Below are positions 42,780-54,390 of a stretch of 64,000 nt of DNA, one piece after another; within the stretch, counting starts at the first letter, position 1; each line of letters begins with the position of its first letter. The position numbers and the translations under genes are program-made. Source of the stretch: Symbiodinium natans. Lineage: Eukaryota > Sar > Dinophyceae > Suessiales > Symbiodiniaceae. The stretch is from positions 347,501 to 411,500 of the forward strand of contig CAJNDS010002175.1 of NCBI GenBank assembly GCA_905221605.1. The letters run 5' to 3'. The notes below the pieces were generated by a model that searched no databases, had not been told where the DNA came from, and saw only the letters and a list, made by a program, of their open reading frames with translations.

Positions 42780-45540
42780 CTCAGGGTTTAGGGTAGGGAG
42801 TTGAGGGTTCAGGGTTTAGGGTTGCATGCACCACTAGCCAACCGCCCGATAAGCTGCAACCAATGCGCCGCCGCCGCGAATTTCATGCACTTCGGCCGGC
42901 CGTCATCTGAAGCTCATTGTCCTGAGGTTAAAGGGTTTGGGGTCTGGGCAAAGCGGGTTTAGGGTTTAGGGTTTAGGGTTTAGGGTTTAGGGTTTAGGGT
43001 TTAGGGTTTAGGAACGTCTCTTCTCAGTTTGAGGCTCGGGAGCGACTTGGCTTTCCAAGATCAGAAGCAGATGAGTTGCTGTCTGTCCTAGGGAGGTCCA
43101 AATTTGTAGTATACGGAGGTAGCTACGCAGAAACCATGCTAAACAGTGCTTGTGGTCGCCAAAGCCGAAACCCTCAACTTAGCCTAAACCCCCCAAACCC
43201 TAAACCGCAGCCCTCTCGTCGCTTGTAGTTGTAGGGCTTCTAAGCCGACCCTAGACCACTCCGCCCGGAGTCAAAGCCCTCGGTGGCTCCGTTTCTTCAT
43301 TTAGGGTTTAGGGTTTGGGGTTCAGGGTTTATGGGGTTTAGGGTTAGGGTTGCCGAGGAGGTTTCCCTAAACTCAAAAATCTACACCCATCTGGGCCCCG
43401 ACACGCTCGGGCTGGGGTGTGTACTTAGTGAGGGAGTTAGGGTCACCCTGAACCTTAAATGGAGCTCCAAGGCCCTTTTGAGGACTTTAGGCACGCTTTA
43501 TAAGGCCTAGGGATCTCAAAGCCCTGAAGCCCTGAAGCCCTGAAGCCCTAAACCCTAAACCCTAAACCCTAAACCCTAAACCCTAAACCCTAAACCTGAA
43601 GCCCTCCACCCTTGAAGCTTTTTAGGGTGCTTTCAGTGGTTCAAGCTGGTAGAGCGGCACAGTAGGGCTGCTTGGGGTTTAGGGTTTAGGTCTATCTAAA
43701 CCCTAAGCTGTCTAAACCCTGCATTCTGATCCCGAAACCCTATAGAACAACAACCCAGCACCTTGCAACCCTGAGCACGTGAACAGCGTAGATGAGGGCC
43801 CCCGGCGGGTAGGCTGAGTAGGTTGAGCTCAAGCGATCTGCAATGCAAAGGCTTCGAGGTTTGGGGTGCTAATGAGGGCTGAGGATTGAGGGTTCAGGGT
43901 TTAGGGCACAAGAAACATGTAACCTTGCGGTTTCTAGGCCGTGTGCGAAAGGGCCCCCATTGAGAAGTAGACTCATCAGTGTCCCTAAATTGGGCTCTAA
44001 GGGTATGAGGTTTAGGGTGGCCCTAAACTATGCCCTCAACCCGTCTGTGCTTTTTTTGGACAAACAGGGCTTCGGGCTTAGGGTTTATCGCGAAACCCAT
44101 CCCTGCAACCGACATAGCCAAAACCCCGTACTTCGTGTCCTTGGCATGAGGTTTTGTCTCAAGGGAAGACTTAGGGGTGATGTGACTGTTTCTGGGCTTT
44201 TGGCATTTGGCGACTCAGAATTTACAAGGGCTCGTCCTGAAGCCCCGACATATTCAACGTGAATTGAGTGCTTGAAAGAACTCAAGCGCGGGAAAGCACG
44301 CAGCAGGCCCTCAACACCACAGCCCCGCCCCCCCCCCCCCCCTGCTCCTGAAACTAAAACAACGCCATATTCAGAAACTTCTACAAAGGATGTTTAGGGC
44401 CGTTTAGGGTTTAGGGTTTAGGGTTTAGGGTTTAGGGTTTAGGGTTTAGGGTTTAGGGTTTAGGGTTTAGGGTTTAGGGTTTAGGGTTTAGGGTTTATAG
44501 TTTAGGAACACGAAAGAGGGTCAGAAGATCCCGGCAGAACCGGATACTTTCTTATCTGTAGGCCTGGGGCATGGTTCAGGACTTTCTTCGAACTGGTGCA
44601 CAGGGTTTAGGGTTTAGGGTTTAGGGTTTACAGATACACAATCTGGTTAGGCCACTGGTAAGAATGCTGAAAAACCCAAAGCATCAAAGAACCGAAGGCG
44701 CACGCTTAGCCTCTTTACTAACACTACGCCCTCGACCTCAATGGGTTGAACCCCATTCCCAAAACCCCAAAACCTGTGACCTAATGAGCCCTGGTAGCCC
44801 TGGTCCCCTAAAAACTCTAGAGCCCTATCGCCCTATAACCCGATAACTCTGTGACCCTATACCCCTATAACCCTAGACCCTATAACCTTCTAACCCTATA
44901 GAACCCTCGACCCTAAACCCTATAATTTCCCCCGCAACCCTAGAACCCCAAAACGAAAAGACCCTAAACCCTAAACCCTAAACCCTAAACCCTAAACCCT
45001 AAACCCTAAACCCTAAACCCTAAACCCTAAACCCTAAACCCTAAACCCTAAGCCCTAAGCCCTAAGCCCTAAACCCTAAACCCTAAACCCTAAACCCTAA
45101 ACCCTAAACCCTAAACCCTAAACCCTAAACCCTAGCCTACTCATCCGGCCTTCTGCAGTCAAGGCCGTCGAGCCATGCCTGGTCACTCCGAAGAGCGGGT
45201 CTCGCAACGCAACCCCAAAACCCTCAAACCCTTTTAGGGTTTCGGGTTTAGGGTTTAGGGTTTAGGGTTTGGGGTTTAGGGTTTAGGGTTTAGGGTTTGG
45301 GGTTTAGGGTTTAGGGCTTCGGGTTTAGGGTTGAGGGTTGAGGGTTGAGGGTTTAGGGTTGAGGGTTGAGGGTTGAGGGTTTAGGGTTTAGGGTCCGGAT
45401 TGGTTTTAGGGTATGGGGTATGGGTATGGGGTTTGAACGGTTTGGGGTTTAGGGTTTAGGTTTAGGCCTTTTTTTTAAGGGGGCTTGGGGCTTCTTCCGA
45501 TGTTTTAGGGTTTGGGGCTTAGGGCCTGCGGCCACAAGTT
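42780..45540. repeat. Telomere-type mosaic, segment 12
   Basis: TTTAGGG at 42956-43013, 44405-44505 and 45240-45400; CCCTAAA at 43545-43600 and 44960-45135 (about 25 units, with three CCCTAAG units amplified in its middle). 44850-44930 carries CCCTATAA variants. No convincing genes. Confidence 0.85.
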
Positions 45541-46090
45541 AACCACACTACATCCCAACCCTCACCGCGCAGAAAAGATTACTTCATCAGAAGGTCTAGG
45601 GTCTAGGGATCACAAGCTCTAAAACAACACTCAGGCAGGCACTGAAACTTTCTGGGCAGGAGAGTCCGAATCTCTCTCAACGCGCACTGTGGTTGCACAG
45701 GCCGCGGGCCCAGAACACCACGACTTGCACAGGTGGCGCGGCCTTGCTTTGCTGCCCTGTTGATGTACGGTATGCGCGTTTGCAGGACACATGTCTCAGT
45801 AACGAACTAACTTTCCCACGCAATAAATACCAACCGAAAGTCCCCAATCTCTGTGAAGGCCAGGCGATTTCTTTGCACACTTCGTCTATACAGCCGTATC
45901 TGAATTTGCGAAAACGACTTTGCAGAAGGCTCAGGACTAGGGAGCATAAGCGTTTATGTCCTGCGCAGATTAAGGACGTGAAGGGTTCGACATTTCTACG
46001 TACAGGTTCAACAGCCCACGGCGATATTGAAATCCATAGCCGGTGTTGACCTTGCAGCCAGCTGAATACTACGCCTCACGCCCAATTCAT
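45540..46090. other. Array-free unique segment
   Basis: Both strands have open stretches: plus 45693-46049 (118 codons, containing LRKRLCRRLRTREHKRLC) and minus 45677-45880. Neither is recognised and no splice sites stand out. May hold an exon. Confidence 0.3.
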
Positions 46091-46095
46091 GGGTT

Positions 46096-46740
46096 CCCTA
46101 AACCCTAAACCCTAAACCCTAAACCGCAAACCCTAAACCCTAAACCCTAAACCCTAAACCCTAAACCCTAAACCCTATAAACCCTATAAACCCTAAAGGG
46201 CTTGTGTGGTTGCTGAATTGACGGGGCCCTTAGGAGTTCAAGCAGCATCTCCGAACCCTCCAACCGCCCTTGAACTCCAGGTTGCCCATTTAGGGTTTAG
46301 GGTTTGTAGGGTTTAGGGTTTAGGGTTTAGGGTTTAGGGTTTAGGGTTTAGGGTTTAGGGTTTAGGGTTTAGGGACTTATTCCGACCCCTCTAATACTCC
46401 CTTAGCACTAGGAGTCGGCGTCGCCATTGGGCCGATTCACGGCCTAGGAGTGTTTAGGGTTCAGACATAGGAGTTCTACTCGAAAATTCTAGGGCTAAAC
46501 TCCAGACCCTTATAAACCCTAAAGCCTAAACCCTAAACCCCAAACCCTAAACCCTAGTCTAGGGACATTGGGAGCCCAAGATGCTGATTCAGCACTCTCA
46601 GCAGGTGCTTGATTTCATTCTCCTGGCGGAGTACCACGCTCTCGTCTATGACCCACAAACCGCGAAGTAAACTCCTGAACCAGAATTCATAAGGTTAGGA
46701 TTGGGGTTTAGGGTTTAGGGCTTGGGGGTTTCGGCAGAAG
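46096..46740. repeat. Paired CCCTAAA and TTTAGGG arrays
   Basis: CCCTAAA at 46096-46195 and TTTAGGG at 46292-46373 face each other across a 90-bp spacer, forming a long potential hairpin. Confidence 0.85.
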
Positions 46741-47520
46741 TAGCTGCAAGAGACAGAATAGTAGCATTAAGAAGAGCTATATCAAGGACAACGACGACCA
46801 TTTTTGCCAAACTTATTGCTAGTACTACATGACGACTTATATTGCTAGCATTATATGAAGTACTGTACGCTTCTTGTTGCTAGTATCCCCAAAGGAGAGA
46901 ACAGTTGCACACCCTCGCCAATATTTTTACGGTGCCCTACATACACTCACCAGTAGCAACATATGAGCCCTGCTTCATATGATGATGCTCATGCTTCTCC
47001 TCATCCGAGATCCATACGAAAAGCCACTCGGGCTTTCTTCTATATGGCAGAGTTTAGGGTTTACGGGTCAAGGCTGAGGGTTCAAAGGTCAAGGGTCTAG
47101 GGTTTGGGGAGTTGGGGCTATGCCCGAAACCGTATACACGCAAACCCCATGCGCTTCAAGCCCGAAACCCTCTGCCCCCTACATGAGGGTTTCACAGGGG
47201 TTTTATTACGTCTTTTTTTTTTTTTGGGGGGGGGGGAGAGACAGGCGGGGTTACCCTTTGGAAGAGGGTAATTACCCCCTATTTGTGGAAAAAATCTAAA
47301 CCCTATACAGCGTAAGCCCTAAAGCCTAAACTGACACCCCAAGCCCTACCCAGTCGCTGGCAAGTGATCCCTTTCTCCTGTGTGTTCCTAGACCCCGACC
47401 GCGTGAAACCCAAAAGCCATACAACAACAACACCCAAACCGCAAAACTGAACCCCAAAATGTGCCGCATAAGTTCTGAAAGCCATTAAAAAAAGAAACAG
47501 ACAGAAGCGCCACACCTACC
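46740..47520. other. AT-rich spacer with TTGCTAGTA motif
   Basis: TTGCTAGTA / TTGCTAGCA recurs at about 46817, 46842, 46877 and, inverted, 46949. A T-run/G-run tract lies at 47211-47236. Only a weak minus ORF (47303-47515). Confidence 0.4.
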
Positions 47521-47846
47521 TCTCCCCGCCCCACCCCCACACCCCCCCCCCCCCAAAAAAAAAAGAAAAAAAGAAAAAAGAAGAGTAATAAATAGTAGTT
47601 ATAACAATAATAATAAGAATACTATTATTATTCTTATTAACAATTAAGATACATAGTAAAAAATATGCCCCCCCCCCCCCCCCCCGGAAATAAAAGACCT
47701 GTTCCAACCCTGCAGCCGCAAGTCCTTCAGCTCCAGCTGTCGATCCTTGTCTTCTAGCTCGGTCCTGCTTTGAGGATGTAGGGGAGACAGCTGTTTCTTG
47801 TTAAGGGTTAGGGGTTTAGGGAATAGGGTTTAGGGTTTAGGGATAG

Positions 47847-47922
47847 CTTGGGATGCTCCCCCTTATACTAGCAGTCCAAAATCCCCATTAAGGACTGTTA
47901 GTATAAGGGGGAGCATCCCAAG
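47847..47922. mobile_element. Palindrome F1, 31-bp arms
   Basis: CTTGGGATGCTCCCCCTTAT...GCAGTCC (47847-47877) and its inverse (47892-47922), one mismatch, 14-bp loop. The flank GCTGTTTCTTGTT-AGGGTTAGGGG is present on both sides (47789 and 47928), so a segment around it is also duplicated. Confidence 0.55.
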
Positions 47923-48204
47923 GGATAGCTGTTTCTTGTTTAGGGTTAGGGGCTTATAAGGGTTTAGGGATTAAGGTTTACTGGGTGTTGCTTTAAAGCC
48001 CTTGGAAATATATTTATGAATAGGTTCCCTTTGAAGGTTTCTTGTTTAGGGCACTAGACCCGAAGCAACTCTTCCTCAAGCCCAAAGAAATTCAGGGATC
48101 CCACGTGCCTGGAGTTCCTAGTGTCCTTCTTCGTGGGCTATAAACCCTAAAGTCTAAACCCTAAATCCTCAACCCTAAACCCTAAATGTTAAACCCTAAA
48201 CCCT

Positions 48205-48717
48205 AATGTTGGACTGGCTTTAGTGAGAAGGGGCACTATTATGCGATGTTCCGGAAATCCTATAGGGGACCCCCCATTGTTTAGGGTGGTCCTCAATTAT
48301 GCGATGTTTGCCGGCCGGGGTTGAAGGGCGGGGGGCCGGGGAGCCAAAAACCAAAAACAGTTTTGAATAAGAAACTCCGGAATTTTTTGGTGTCCAGCCT
48401 TATTTAAATTCCATTTAAAATTTCATTACGAAACAGGCCCCCAAACAATTTTCCAAGGGAGTAGCCCACGAGCTGCCCTGATTCGCTTTAGCAAGTTGTT
48501 TCGGTGGTCCGCATTTATGCGGAGCCCCGGCGACCGTGGAGCTACAAAGCCTGGAAAGATTAGACCCTCAAGCTTCAAGGCTTCCCCTCAACCCTCGACC
48601 CCTAGCCGCCCTACCCCCAGCCCCGTCCCAGCCCCAGCCCACACTATTCAGGATCCCCGAAAACCCCAAAATTGTTTGGGGGGGGGGGGCCCTACGTACT
48701 AAAGCGAGTCCAACATT
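48205..48717. mobile_element. Element L: 513-bp inverted-repeat element
   Basis: Ends share AATGTTGGACT-GCTTTAGT (48205-48223 and 48699-48717, one mismatch). Array sequence AAACCCT lies on both sides in register, giving a target duplication of 0, 7 or 14 bp. ATTATGCGATGTT occurs twice inside (about 48238 and 48294). No transposase. Confidence 0.6.
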
Positions 48718-49773
48718 AAACCCTAAATCCTAAACCCTAAATCCTAAACCCTGAACCCTAAACCCTGAACCACCATCGCTGAATTTGGGAACCTCAGCAC
48801 GTCGCGGACCAAAGCAAAACCTTCACGCCCAGAGTGCATGGATTCCAGGGTTTGTTTAGGGGTTAGGGTTTAGGGTTTGGGGTTGAGGGTTTAGGGTTTA
48901 GGGTTTAGGGTTTAGGGTTTAGGGTTTAACATTTAGGGTTTAGGGTTTAGGGTTTAGGGCTTGGGATGTAGGATTTAGGGTTTGGGGTGCTTAGCTTAAA
49001 ATCCCTAAGCCGCACGTCGCGCGGCCTCAGGCCACGCACGACTGTGTCCGGCCCGATGACCTCGCGGCAGGGCTTAAGGCCCAGGGTTTAGGGTTTAGGG
49101 TTTGGGGTTTAGAGTTGGGGCTTAGAGTTTGGGGTTTAGGGTTTAGGGTTTGGGGCTTAGAGTTTAGGGTTCAGGGTTTAGGGTTTAGGGTTTCGGGTGT
49201 TTAGGGCATAGGGTTTATAAGCCCTTAACCCTGTAGGGGTTTAGGGTGTAGGGTGTTTAGGACTTATAGGGTTTGTACACTCGAAAGGGCTTGGGGTTCG
49301 GGATTTAATGTTTGTTGCAATTTCTGACGTAGTCCTTGTAGCTTAGGATGCTAAAAAAACCCTGTACACATAAATAGATAAATATGCATAAAGCTTGGCG
49401 CTTAAGCAAATTTAGGACTCGTTTAAACTTTTTGCGACATGCAACATCCTGTGGGCTTGTATCAAGGAACTCTGCCTTGAATCTCCACCCTTGGGTTTGG
49501 GGACCAAAGGGTATGGGCTGTAGTGTTTGGGGTTCAAGGTTTAGGGTTTAGGGTTTAAGGTTTAAGGTTTAGGGTTCAGGGTTTGGGGTTTAGGGGGCCC
49601 TTCGTTAAGGTCCCTAAGGTCATATATGGGGCATACTCGGAGTACATCCAGGAAACTGATATGAAAATGAGGCCCAAAGTGAAGGGATCTTAGAGCAGGT
49701 TCCTCCAGCCGGGACCAAAAAATACGGGCAATAGCCATTTCCTAAACCCTAAACCCTAAACCCTAAACCCTAA

Positions 49774-49883
49774 AAGGTTTCGCCAGGCCTTTTGGATCGC
49801 CTCGAAGTGCGGGTCGCACAGGCGATCTGGAGATGTCCCTCCTCGAACCTCTTCGAGGCGCCGCTTCTTTTCCTGCTCCTCCG
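49774..49883 (-). CDS. Exon-like fragment EEQEKKRRLEEVRGG
   Basis: Minus strand: the acceptor is the telomere repeat itself (TTTAG|CGGAGG). It reads EEQEKKRRLEEVRGGTSPDR, then LCDPHFEAIQKAWRNL. A GC donor after IQK (AAG|GCCTGG) is possible. The intron between this exon and the fragment at 49959 would be almost pure repeat. Confidence 0.4.
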
Positions 49884-52800
49884 CTAAACCCTAAACCTAA
49901 ACCCTAAACCCTAAACCCTAAACCCTAAACCCCAAACCCTAAACCCTAAACCCTAAACCTTCTGCTCTCGTCCCGCGCCGCTGTGCCGCATTTGCGGCAC
50001 AGCATGGAACTGCGCTGAGGGTCCTGGCCCTCTGGCGGCACACTGCAGCACAAGCTGCAGAGGTTCTCGCGGATGCGCTGGAAGAGTGGATGAAGGCGAG
50101 CCGCGTGAGCGATGCAGGAGAAAGAATGCGTGCGGACGTGTCGGCAGTGGCAAAAAGGTGGCAGACCCGTATGTCCAGGAAAACCCTAAACCCTAAACCC
50201 TAAACCCTAAACCCTAAACCCTAAACCCTAAACCCTTTAGGGGTACAACCTGAGGAGTACGAGTCTTACTTCTTTTTTTTTGTATGTCTTTAGGGCTTCG
50301 GTCCTAAAGCCCTGAGCTCGACACCTCTCAGCACCCTCACACTCAACAGACGTGAGCTTGTTGTATCCCTAAACCCTAAACCCTAAACCCTAAACCCTAA
50401 ACCCTAAACCCTAAACCCTAAACCCTAAACCCTAAACCCCACACCCCAAATCCTAAACCCTTAACCCCAAACTCTAAACCCTCAACCCTACACCCCAAAC
50501 TCTAAGGCTCAAGCTGCCAAGCTTTGGAAGTCGTGGGGCCACTCTACAGCTAGGGCTTGAGGTCGGCCCTTTGTGCGCTTGGGGTTTAGGGTTTAGGGTT
50601 TAGGGTTTAGGGTTTAGGGTTTAGGGTTTAGGGTTTAGGGTTTAGGGTTTAGGGTTTAGGGTTTAGGGTTTGGGGTTCAGGGTTTAGGGCTTAATTAGGG
50701 TTTAGGGTTTAGGGTTTAGGGTTTGGGGTTCAGGGTTTAGGGCTTAATTGGGTTTAGCTTTAGGTTTTAGGGTTTAGGGTTTAGGGTTTACGTAAGGTTT
50801 GCGGGGATCTGGCCCGTGTCAGTTTGGGCTTGAGGACACCTGGGGGTTGTTCGAAATTCGAGTCCAGATTTGAAAGCTCCCCTTTACAATCGAACCGCCT
50901 CTTAGATGGAAAAAAACCTAAACCCTAAACCCTAAACCCTAAACCCTAAACGCGGGCCGAGTCATGCAGGCGTTAGGTGCTCCCTCTTCTGAGGGCGGCG
51001 CGAACAGACCTCCCCAAAGGATACCCGACTTCTATTATGAAAACTAAACCAAGCACCATACGACACCCTAACCCTAAATGCTGAATCCGACCCTGGTCCC
51101 AAGCTAAACCCTGAACCCTGAACCCTTCCCGACCCAGAGCGGGTTGCGCTGAGTGTCCCACGATGCTTTGCTCCAGCGACGGCTGCATCTGCAAGAGGCC
51201 ATCGCAGAACGGTTTTAATTTTGTCAAAGCAAGCCCTCTCGCCACCTCGCCCAACCCCTAAACCCTAAACCCTAAACCCTAAAACCTAAACCCTAAACCC
51301 TAAACCCTAAACTCCAGACCCTAAACCCCCTAAACCCCCCAAACCCCAGACCCTAAACCCCCTAAACCCTAAACCCTAAACCCTAAACCCTAAACCCCTA
51401 AACCCTAAACCCTAAACCCTAAACCCCAAACCCCTTGGTAAGGGCACTGAAGCAGCCGCAGATTTGGTGAAGAGACCGAGGGCGGGAAGTGCCGAACAGT
51501 AAGTAGGTTCATAACGAAACCGCATCTTCTATGGGTTTAGGGTTTAGGGTTTAGGGTTTAGGGTTTAGGGTTTAGGGTTTAGGGTTTAGGGTTTAGGGTT
51601 TAGGGTTTAGGGTTTAGGGTTTAGGGTTAGGGACCCTTCCAAGGAATCTTAGGGGTAGTTTGGGGCTATTTAGGGGCTACTTCGGTGCATAGTGACTATA
51701 TAGGAGAATAAGATTAAGGGTCCCTCATACAAGGAGTGGCCCGTGCAGTTTTAAGTAGAGATTTATAAGTACCCTAAATTGGGCCATAAGGATCTTAATT
51801 TAGGATATAAGGTCCCTTAACTAGAGTTAGTATAGCAAAAAGGGGGTACCTCCTTGTATAGCGTGCTGTTTGGAGTGCAAACTGAAAACAGACAGTGGGA
51901 CAGTCAGACAGTCAGAAGCTCAGGTTTGCATAACATGCAATGCTGTGGCTCTGTGGCGCACTTTTCTGAGCTGGCATTTTGAGCTAGGATGGATACCCTA
52001 AACCCTAAACGCTAAACCCAAAACCCTAAACCCTAAACCCCGAAACCCCAAAACCCCGGAGCCCTAAACCCCAAAATCCTAAACCCCTAACCCCTAAACC
52101 CTAAACCCCTAAACCCTCCAAAGCCCCAGAAAAGGCGGGGCCTTGCCCTCCCGCTCTTCGAGCTGCCGCTCGGCCTCCTGCCGCCGGATGCTGGGCACTG
52201 AAAGGAACCCCCGAAGGGGTTTAGGGTTTAGTGTTTAGGGTTCGGGGTTTAGGGTTTAGGGCCGTTTTGGGGTTCAGGGTTGAGGTTTGAGGGTTTGAGG
52301 GTTTGAAGGTTTGAGGGTTTGAGGGTTTGAGGGTTTCAGGGTTTGAGGGTTTCAGGGTTTGAGGGTTTGAGGGTTTAAGTGCTAGTAAGGTTTTAGTTTA
52401 GGGCCTTTTAGGGTTTAGGGCTGTTTAGGGTTGAGGGTTTAGGGTTCAGGGGTTGAGGGTTGAGGGCTGTTAAGGGGTCAGGGTTTAGGGTTTGAGGGTT
52501 TAGTGGTGTGGGGTTTGAGGGTTTGAGGGTTTAGGGTTGTTGAGGGTTTAGGTTGGAGGGTTTAATTAGGGCTGTTGAGGGTTTAGGGCTGTCAAGGGTT
52601 TAGGGTTAGGAGTTCGAGGATTTTAGGGTTTCGGGGTTTAAGGCTCGGGTTTAGGCTTTACTGGTAGCTTGCATGTCATAGCTCAGGGGTGTGTCGCGTG
52701 CACGGTACATTTGATGAGCTCTCAAAAGGAGGAAGGCATTGGGTTTAGGCTTTGGGCTTTAGGGTGTAGGTTTTTGCTGGAAGCGTTTTTCCCTGAAGCC

Positions 52801-54254
52801 TAAAGCCTAAACCCTAAACCCTTCAAAAAACCATCAAGCATCGACCTCATCGCTTACATCCACCAAAGTTGTTGTCACCAAAACCCTTCAACAAGTACCC
52901 TCAATCTTCGGAGTTTGCTTCACACCCCTCAACCATCATCGTCATGGTGCCTGTAGTTGCGTCTCTTTGCCATCGAGCTCATACTCCAGGCAAAGGACCT
53001 TCTAAACTTACTCCGTAACGGTTTAGGGTTCGGGGTTTAAAGTTCAAGGCTTAGGGTTGGGGACCAAAGTTGAGAGCCTCATTCTCATGCGGTTTCAAGG
53101 ATAGTTAGGGCCTTGGCGGTTTCAGGCAACTATGGTTTCATTCTACGAGTCTTCGCCGCTGAGTGAAAATGGTCCAAACCCTACAAACCGATAGTTTAGT
53201 TTGTTTAGTTGGCTGAGGATCACCTCTTCCCCACCGGAGCCCCGAAACTGCAAGGACCCGCAGGCAGACCCCGACCCTAGACCCTCGACCGGGCGAAACC
53301 CCAGAATCTCACATTCAGAAGCCAATTGGCGAATCAGATGTCAGGAACTTCGGGTTTAGGGCTTAGGTGCACGGTGAAGAGATCGAGACATCACTAGGAT
53401 AAGCCAACAAACCCACACTCGCTGACTTTCCTGAGCCCTCAAGTCCCCTAAGCCCTAAACCCCCGAAACCCTAAACCAAACCTCAAAACCTTACACGCAA
53501 GACCCATTCAAGTCGGGCTTAGGGTCCAGTGGAAAACCATATCAACACACAACCCATAACAGCCCGCCAAACCCCGAAACCGTAAACCCCTCAGCGCCTC
53601 AACCCTGCACAGGGTTTAGGGTTTAGGGTTTAGGGTTTAGGGTTTAGGGTTTAGGGTTTAGGGTTTAGGGTTTAGGGTTTAGGGTTTAGGGTAATGGCCC
53701 AGCAACTACATTATAATCAGGGTACACCAATTTGTAGTTGTTGGTTACTTTCTGAGGGAACCTAGAACCAACAAGAAGGGCGAAAGGGTGCCACTGGGCT
53801 GCCAAGACTCATAAGCCCCTCAGCCCCTAAGCCACTAAACCCTAACCCCAAGCCCTAAAACCCTAAACCCCAAAACCCTAGAGCCCTAAAACCCTAAAAC
53901 CCTAAACCCTAAAGCCCTTTAAGAGAAGCCTACCCAAACCCCAGAACCTAAAACCCCAAACCCTAACCCTAAGACCCAAAAACCCTAAAACCCTAAACCC
54001 TAAACCCTAAAACCCTTGAGCCCTAAACCCTAGCCCTAAACCCTAAACCCTAAACCCTAAACCCTAAACCACAAACCCTAAACCCTAAACCCTAAACCCT
54101 AAACCCTAAACCCTAAACCCTAAACCCTAAACCCCAGCCCTAAACCCTAAACCCTAAAGCCAAAAGCCCCCTCTTGGGCCGAACATCCCAGAGGCACCTG
54201 CTGCTGCGTCGCCTCGCGCTTCATCTTCTCCTGGGCCAGCTGCTTCTCAGCGTC
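49774..54254 (-). CDS. Candidate minus-strand coiled-coil gene with exons scattered in telomere-type introns
   Basis: Three minus-strand exon-like pieces share a Glu/Lys/Arg/Gln-rich helical character: 54254-54198 (DAEKQLAQEKMKREATQQQ), 52197-52142 (PSIRRQEAERQLEEREGK) and 49883-49774 (EEQEKKRRLEEVRGG, then FEAIQKAWRNL). The first two have good splice signals. Between them lie CCCTAAA/TTTAGGG arrays and MITEs. That they belong to one gene is inference from strand, order and composition; intermediate exons are not resolved. Confidence 0.35.
49959..50129 (-). CDS. Exon-like fragment with CxxC pairs (strand ambiguous)
   Basis: On minus it reads FQRIRENLCSLCCSVPPEGQ, then MLCRKCGTAARDESR, ending AGAAG|GTTTAG, so the donor is made by the repeat. 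Two Cys pairs suggest a small zinc-binding module. The plus strand is also open for about 70 codons with a very helix-like reading (RHTAAQAAEVLADALEEWMK), so the strand is not settled. Confidence 0.35.
51443..51498 (+). CDS. Exon-like fragment with GTAAGT donor
   Basis: Plus strand: TAAG|GGCACT, then GTEAAADLVKRPRAGSAE, closed by ACA|GTAAGT, the consensus donor. Phase 0 in, phase 2 out. Between two long arrays. Strand opposite to the coiled-coil pieces around it. Confidence 0.3.
51536..51630 (+). repeat. TTTAGGG array
   Basis: About 13 nearly perf, head-to-tail units, among the cleanest in the window. Confidence 0.9.
51728..51858. mobile_element. MITE B5
   Basis: TACAAGGAG...AAGTAGAGATTTATAAGTACC, CTAAATTGGG, AGGATCTTAATTTAGG, TCCCTTAACTAGAGTTAG ... 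ACCTCCTTGTA. 131 bp, the cleanest copy, with almost no C run. Confidence 0.6.
52142..52197 (-). CDS. Coiled-coil exon PSIRRQEAERQLEEREGK
   Basis: Minus strand: acceptor CCTTTCAG|TG, phase 1 in, then PSIRRQEAERQLEEREGK, ending AAG|GCCCC (GC donor, phase 0). Composition matches the exons at 54198 and 49774. Flanked by CCCTAAA repeats at lower coordinates and TTTAGGG-type repeats at higher. Confidence 0.45.
52215..52680 (+). repeat. TTTGAGGG variant block
   Basis: (GGGTTTGA)n at 52280-52370 with TTTCAGGG members, then mixed TTGAGGG/TTTAGGG to 52680. Another locally amplified variant. Confidence 0.8.
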
Positions 54255-54390
54255 CTGGTGGGGTGTAGGGTTTAGGGTTTTTAGGGTTTAGGGTTTAGGG
54301 TTTAGGGTTTAGGGTTTAGGGTTTAGGGTTTAGGGTTTAGGGTTTAGGGTTTAGTAGGGTTTAGGGTTGAGGGTTTAGGGTTTGGGCGCC
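53605..54390. repeat. Arrays around the 54198 exon
   Basis: TTTAGGG at 53608-53692; CCCTAAA/AACCCTAAA at 53815-54165; TTTAGGG at 54265-54385. In the minus sense the intron downstream of the 54198 exon is TTTAGGG-type and the one upstream is CCCTAAA-type. Confidence 0.85.
54198..54254 (-). CDS. 57-nt exon DAEKQLAQEKMKREATQQQ
   Basis: On the minus strand, CCACCAG|GAC opens and CAG|GTGCCT closes a 19-codon exon, phase 0 in and out. The sequence is an amphipathic coiled coil. It lies between a TTTAGGG array (54262-54385) and a CCCTAAA array (53800-54165), so both flanking introns carry telomere-type repeats. Confidence 0.5.

Larger units (their letters stand above)
48720..51440. repeat. Telomere-type mosaic, segment 13
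   Basis: TTTAGGG at 48875-48960, 49085-49200 and 50580-50670 (about 13 units); CCCTAAA at 49742-49775, 49886-49958, 50182-50236, 50368-50440 and 51258-51430. 49310-49480 is AT-rich unique sequence. Confidence 0.85.

Noticed and set aside
47516-47707. Minus ORF with Gly and Ile/Phe runs
   Set aside because: Composed of homopolymer C and A tracts and AT-rich sequence.
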